Source of the DNA: JANXQG01 sp037147235 | GTDB lineage: Bacteria; Planctomycetota; Planctomycetia; Pirellulales; Thermoguttaceae | Length of the DNA: 53,017 nucleotides | NCBI GenBank assembly: GCA_037147235.1 | Contig: JBAWVO010000005.1 | Coordinates: 1 to 53,017 of the forward strand | Reading direction: 5' to 3' | Part shown: positions 49,919 through 53,017 of the stretch, in pieces | Numbering within the stretch: position 1 is the stretch's first letter | How the letters are laid out: every line of letters starts with the position of its first letter | The notes under the pieces: generated by a model | The model's database searches: none | What the model was told of the DNA's origin: nothing | What the model saw: the letters and a program-made list of their open reading frames with translations, nothing else | Translations under genes and position numbers: made by a program

Positions 49919-50698
49919 ATGCCTGTTCATGTGAAGCACGAGGTTCGGCGGTTAACGCAGCATGAATTTTCGGTTGTCGCCTATCAAGTGATGGGAACAT
50001 TGTTTGAAATCCACGAAGACTTGGGGCGGCTGTTCGATGAGGGGATATATCAGCGGGAACTCCATCAGCACTTGCCGGAATTACACAGCGAAGTTCCGAT
50101 CGAGGTTACATTTGATGCGTTCAGCAAGACCTACTATCTTGACGTACTATTTCACGGAGCGATCTTTGAGCTAAAAGCGGTGGAGATGCTTGCCCCACGG
50201 CACCGCTCGCAGTTGCTCAATTATTTGTTACTAACGGATGCGGAACATGGAAAGCTTGTGAACATGCGACCGCAAAGAATTCAGCATGAATTCGTCAATA
50301 CTGGCTTGGTTCGAACGGACCGGACTGCGTTCGATGTGCATGATCATAATTGGAGCGATTGCGGCGCGATAAATCTGAAAGTCTGGTTAATCGAGCTTCT
50401 TCGCAATCTAGGCGTTGGACTGGATTTGAAGTTCTACCAAGAGGCTGCGCTACACTATTGTGGCCCAGCGGCTGGTGTGATCAAGGTGGAGATTTGTGGG
50501 GCTGGCGGCAGTATCCTTGGCCACCAGGAGCAGCCTCTGCTGAGTCCAGAGGTGGCTCTTCGTATCAGTGCAATTGATCCCGACCGTTGTGTTGATTTCG
50601 AGCACCAGCTCCGTTGTTTTCTCCGCCACACGTCCTTGAAAGCTCTACAGTGGATCAACCTCACGCGACCGCTTGTCACATTCAAGACTCTTTCCTGA
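49919..50698 (+). CDS. GxxExxY-family protein with extra C-terminal domain
   Basis: 259 residues. The N-terminal half is a GxxExxY domain: AYQVMGTLFEIHEDLGRLFD, EGIYQRELHQHLPE, then YYLDVLFHGAIFELKAVEML (the PD-(D/E)XK-like E-x-K core) and HRSQLLNYLLLTDAEHGKL. The C-terminal half (about 125-259; NLKVWLIELLRNLGVGLDLK; EAALHYCGPAAGVIKVEICG) is a second domain I cannot name, absent in the usual 130-residue members. The ATG at 49919 follows the repeat array. Flanked on both sides by GACAGAAAAATGA units in opposite orientation, as if a cassette. Function unknown; a nuclease fold is inferred. Confidence 0.8.
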   Translation: MPVHVKHEVRRLTQHEFSVVAYQVMGTLFEIHEDLGRLFDEGIYQRELHQHLPELHSEVPIEVTFDAFSKTYYLDVLFHGAIFELKAVEMLAPRHRSQLLNYLLLTDAEHGKLVNMRPQRIQHEFVNTGLVRTDRTAFDVHDHNWSDCGAINLKVWLIELLRNLGVGLDLKFYQEAALHYCGPAAGVIKVEICGAGGSILGHQEQPLLSPEVALRISAIDPDRCVDFEHQLRCFLRHTSLKALQWINLTRPLVTFKTLS

Positions 50699-50700
50699 CT

Positions 50701-50730
50701 TCATTTTTCTGTCCCCTTCATTTTTCTGTC
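50701..50730. repeat. TCATTTTTCTGTC pair after the GxxExxY gene
   Basis: Two direct copies (50701-50713 and 50718-50730), each the exact reverse complement of the GACAGAAAAATGA unit at 49811-49823. They fill the gap to the next gene. Confidence 0.9.
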
Positions 50731-50738
50731 GTAAATCC

Positions 50739-51293
50739 ATGCTCTACGAAGTTGAACTCAAATTCCCCGTGCCCGATTTAGCGGCCTTTTCCAGGAAACT
50801 GATCGAGCTGGCTATTCCGATTTCTCCTGCCCAGGAGGAAATGGATGTTTATTTTGCCCATCCGTCACGGGATTTCGTGAAAACGGATGAGGCCCTTCGG
50901 CTGCGCCGCAGAGGCGATGCGAACTACATCACCTACAAAGGACCGAAGATCGACGTCACGACCAAAACCCGTCGCGAGATCGAAATGCCGCTAGGCCCAG
51001 GGCCGGAATCGTTGGCCTCCTGGACGGCATTGCTGGAAGCGGTCGGGTTCCGGCCGGCCGGCGAAGTCCGTAAATCTCGCCGCAAGGCAGATATCCCTTG
51101 GCAAGGCTGCGAGGTGGAAGCCTCCCTGGACGAAGTCGATGGGGTCGGCACGTTTGTCGAGTTCGAGTTGGTGGTCGAGGAAAGCGGGGTAGAAGCGGCC
51201 AAAGCCTGCATCCAATCCCTGGCCCAATCGTTTGGCCTGACCCAAGGCGAACGGAGAAGCTATCTTGAGCTGCTACTGAAGGTATGTTTATAG
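50739..51293 (+). CDS. CYTH-domain protein (class IV cyclase/triphosphatase type)
   Basis: 184 residues. The hallmark EXEXK motif is at the N-terminus (YEVELKFPVPDL), then alternating charged strands of the triphosphate tunnel (DEALRLRRRGDANYITYKGP; TKTRREIEMPLG; GEVRKSRRKADIPW; VEASLDEVDGVGTFVEFEL). CYTH enzymes act on nucleoside or inorganic triphosphates; CyaB-type adenylate cyclase activity is possible but not provable from sequence. The ATG at 50739 directly follows the TCATTTTTCTGTC repeats. Confidence 0.88.
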   Translation: MLYEVELKFPVPDLAAFSRKLIELAIPISPAQEEMDVYFAHPSRDFVKTDEALRLRRRGDANYITYKGPKIDVTTKTRREIEMPLGPGPESLASWTALLEAVGFRPAGEVRKSRRKADIPWQGCEVEASLDEVDGVGTFVEFELVVEESGVEAAKACIQSLAQSFGLTQGERRSYLELLLKVCL

Positions 51294-51321
51294 CCCCAGC
51301 ACGTCTTCCATTCCATACAGC

Positions 51322-51729
51322 CTGCCCACGGAGGCTGAATGGGAGTATGCCGCACGGGCAGGTGCGAGCACGGGCGGCCTTGGCGAGGTAGAATCGAACA
51401 GCGACCTGAACGACGCTGCATGGTACGCAGCGAACTCCCGTGGTTGTGGTCCACGCTCCGTCGGAAAGAAAGCACTCAATGCTTGGGGGCTGTGCGACAT
51501 GTATGGTAACGTGGCCGAATGGTGCGCCGATGGCTATGCAGCCGACTATTATGCCAAATCGCCTACCGACGACCCAGCCGGTCCGACTGCGGCCGCTGTG
51601 CGTGTGGTTCGTGGCGGATCGTGGAATCATCCCGCCTCGGCCTGTAGGTCGGCAGCCCGCTTTTCGGCAAAGCCGGACGAGCGAAGGTCGAATGTCGGAT
51701 TTCGAGTCGTGTTGGAGACGAAACCGTGA
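51322..51729 (+). pseudogene. SUMF1/FGE-sulfatase domain fragment
   Basis: The open frame reads LPTEAEWEYAARAGASTGG, later NAWGLCDMYGNVAEWCADGY, VRVVRGGSWNHPASACRSA and SNVGFRVVLETKP-stop. This is the second half of the formylglycine-generating-enzyme-like domain. The N-terminal half (about 150 residues) and any start are missing; the CYTH stop lies 28 bp upstream. The reading is intact over 136 codons, so the truncation is recent or the fragment is a duplicate end. Confidence 0.75.
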
Positions 51730-51816
51730 CCAGACGGCTTGCATTGGTGCTTTACATTGACCGCCGACTGGACCGCCGACTGGACAGAGCGACGGCAGAG
51801 GACTAGAATCCAAAAT

Positions 51817-52044
51817 ATGGAATACAGCCACATCATTACCATTGAACCAGACAAGCGAAGTGGTCAGCCTTGCATTCGGGGTTTGCGGATGACCGTGCAA
51901 GATGTACTAGAGTATCTCGCATCGGGCATGTCGCATGCAGAGATTTTGCGTGATTTCCCCGATTTGACCGAACAAGATATCCGCGCTTGCCTCAGTTACG
52001 CCGCTGACCGAGAAAATCGCCTGTGGGTGGTGCCTGCAACATGA
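51817..52044 (+). CDS. DUF433 antitoxin-like protein
   Basis: 75 residues: HIITIEPDKRSGQPCIRGLR, then MTVQDVLEYLASGMSHAEIL and DFPDLTEQDIRACLSYAADR, the complete DUF433 winged-helix pattern. DUF433 proteins are usually the antitoxin partner of a DUF5615 PIN-like toxin, and here the partner's ATG overlaps this gene's TGA (ATGA). The ATG at 51817 gives the family-standard N-terminus. Confidence 0.82.
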   Translation: MEYSHIITIEPDKRSGQPCIRGLRMTVQDVLEYLASGMSHAEILRDFPDLTEQDIRACLSYAADRENRLWVVPAT

Positions 52045-52388
52045 GGTTGCTCTTCGATCAGAACCTTTCGCATCTTCTGGTCAAGCTGCTCCTGGAAGAG
52101 TTTCCCGGGTCGGTTCATGTTCGAGATCTGGGGCTGGCTGCGGCAGCCGACACGGTTGTTTGGCAATATGCAATGGAGAATGGATTTATAAATCAGCGCA
52201 CTCCAAATTTACGCCAGCAACGCGCGGAGTTTCTCTGGTATATGGAGACAGTCAGGCTCGGATTCCAGCGGGTCGCCGGTCACTCCGTAGGCCCGCGAAC
52301 GGCTGCCGCCGCAGATCGTGTTGTATTCGCAGACACCGCACTTCCCCTTGAAACCGCTCGGCGTGCGAAGGCTGAGAAAGACGACTGA
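52041..52388 (+). pseudogene. DUF5615 PIN-like toxin, truncated and fused to foreign sequence
   Basis: The first 50 codons are a normal DUF5615 start: LLFDQNLSHLLVKLLLEEFP, GSVHVRDLGL, VWQYAMENGF. Homologues continue with IVTKDxDF, a key acidic site. Here the frame instead runs into INQRTPNLRQQR and on to a stop at 52388 through sequence that codes, on the other strand, for a radical SAM tail. The breakpoint is about 52190-52208. The toxin has lost its active site. Confidence 0.72.
52209..52379 (-). pseudogene. Radical SAM/SPASM protein, C-terminal fragment
   Basis: The minus strand reads FLSLRTPSGFKGKCGVCEYN, then CGVCEYNTICGGSRSRAY, GVTGDPLESEPDCLHIPEKL and RALLA-stop. This is the cysteine-rich auxiliary-cluster tail of AhbD/NirJ-like or TIGR04053-like radical SAM enzymes (heme/cofactor maturation group). 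About 55 residues survive; the CxxxCxxC domain with the SAM cluster is absent. It overlaps the toxin relic in the opposite direction. Confidence 0.65.
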
Positions 52389-52622
52389 GCCGTCAAGCAT
52401 GACGAGTGGTTGCCGACAGAGTATCGCCAGGAAGCGTACCAAAGACCTCAGCAAGCACTGGAGCTTGACCAAGATACAGTCAAACTACCTGACACTATCG
52501 GATTCTATGTGTTGGTCTGTTATTACGAGGTTTCTTGGCTAGACTGAAGTTCCCCCCAGAGAAATGCAAGAATCCCCTGTAATTCCGGGCGTTTAAGCTC
52601 GGATTGGGTGTGGTGGCTCTGC
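52380..52622. other. No gene recognised
   Basis: 243 bp between the radical SAM tail and the transposase. A plus-strand frame (LPTEYRQEAYQRPQQALELD region) is open for about 48 codons without start or known match. Probably rearranged DNA. Confidence 0.5.
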
Positions 52623-53017
52623 CTACGGGCTGATGGACTGAAGCAGGTTGAGGGCTCTTTGTTGTTGGATGTTGGGCATGGTGGTCTTTGTGAATGTGGG
52701 GGCCTCGGCTCCGAGGCCGGGACAGCGACAAATGTTGCTGACGATGCGAGCGAGGTCGTCCAGCAGGGTGCGGAAAGAATGAACGATGGAATCGTCATCG
52801 AGTTGCTTGGTCCGCACCTTCTTTAGGGCCGCCGCCGAACGCTTTGCGGGTGCCACGGGGTCGCGTGAGAGCTTGCTGTCCTGGTTTTCGTCGGCGAAGA
52901 GCAGCGGACGCCACGCTTCGATCATGTGCCACTGGACGTAGTAGGCGAGCATGCACAGAAAAATGTGCGCTCTCACCCGGTTCTCGAGACGATGGCGGAT
53001 GGGTCGAACCATCAAGT
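52623..53017 (-). mobile_element. IS1634-like transposase, C-terminal part (runs off right edge)
   Basis: The minus-strand frame reaches the right edge and reads VRPIRHRLENRVRAHIFLCM, then LAYYVQWHMIEAWRPLLFAD, RDPVAPAKRSAAALKKV and PNIQQQRALNLLQSISP-stop. I recognise the C-terminus of IS1634-family (IS4 group) DDE transposases. The catalytic core must lie beyond the window, so completeness cannot be judged. No frameshift is seen in the 130 visible codons. Confidence 0.75.

Noticed and set aside
50956..51900. 314-codon minus-strand frame opposite the CYTH and SUMF1 segments
   Set aside because: Antisense to recognised protein domains on the plus strand.
1..53017. tRNA, rRNA or phage integration site
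   Set aside because: No cloverleaf with CCA-end features, rRNA segments, integrase gene or attachment-site duplication was recognised by eye; a tRNAscan run would settle it.

Overview
The window reads as a chromosomal segment of a planctomycete, most likely from the Pirellulales side of the phylum. This is inference from gene content: a PEP-CTERM protein, PQQ-type beta-propellers, a C45 Ntn-hydrolase with an M1-like tail, a PheT without its tRNA-binding domain, a ThiE with an N-terminal extension, few strong Shine-Dalgarno sites, and a very high load of palindromic dispersed repeats. No rRNA, tRNA or CRISPR array was seen. Several genes start more plausibly downstream of the longest possible start, because the upstream extension is repeat DNA; those choices are stated entry by entry.

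Region by region. 1-10 kb: a decayed IS91-like transposase end, then a minus-strand efflux block in the order TetR regulator, membrane-fusion lipoprotein, RND pump B, RND pump A. A 12-bp-arm palindrome lies in front of the regulator, and no outer-membrane channel gene is present. 10-14 kb: glycolate oxidase glcD-glcE-glcF, with overlapping genes. 14-18.7 kb: a nitrogen module, amt-glnB/K-glnD. 18.8-20.9 kb: transketolase. 21-22.3 kb: two overlapping unknown genes and a small MITE-like element. 22.3-27.8 kb: flotillin floA (minus), then rpmI, rplT, pheS and pheT (plus). 27.9-33.2 kb: two PQQ-like propeller proteins (minus) and a large secreted C45/M1-like protein (plus). 33.4-37.2 kb: assimilatory sulfite reductase cysJ-cysI. 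37.2-40.9 kb: a decayed accessory zone with two more IS91-like transposase ends, a HicBA module, a DUF6941-like gene, a broken Panacea/SocA-like gene and stacked palindromes. 40.9-44.1 kb: PEP-CTERM protein with three 113-residue repeats. 44.1-45.2 kb: a broken Fic-family N-terminus and repeats. 45.2-48.3 kb: clpC with an upstream membrane/TPR gene. 48.8-51.3 kb: thiE, a GxxExxY gene between GACAGAAAAATGA-type repeats, and a CYTH phosphatase/cyclase. 51.3-53 kb: a chain of gene fragments (SUMF1, DUF433/DUF5615, radical SAM SPASM tail, IS1634-like transposase).

How it fits together. Most genes are ordinary central metabolism: nitrogen sensing and uptake, sulfate assimilation, glycolate oxidation, pentose phosphate, translation and proteolysis. 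The strongest unusual signal is not a single gene. Palindromic, planctomycete-style dispersed repeats sit inside the reading frames of housekeeping genes (tkt, pheS, pheT, glcE) and form the tail of cysI, keeping the frame each time. The same repeat families also lie between genes. The accessory stretches at 37-40 kb, 44-45 kb and 51-53 kb are scrapyards of toxin-antitoxin-like and transposase fragments.
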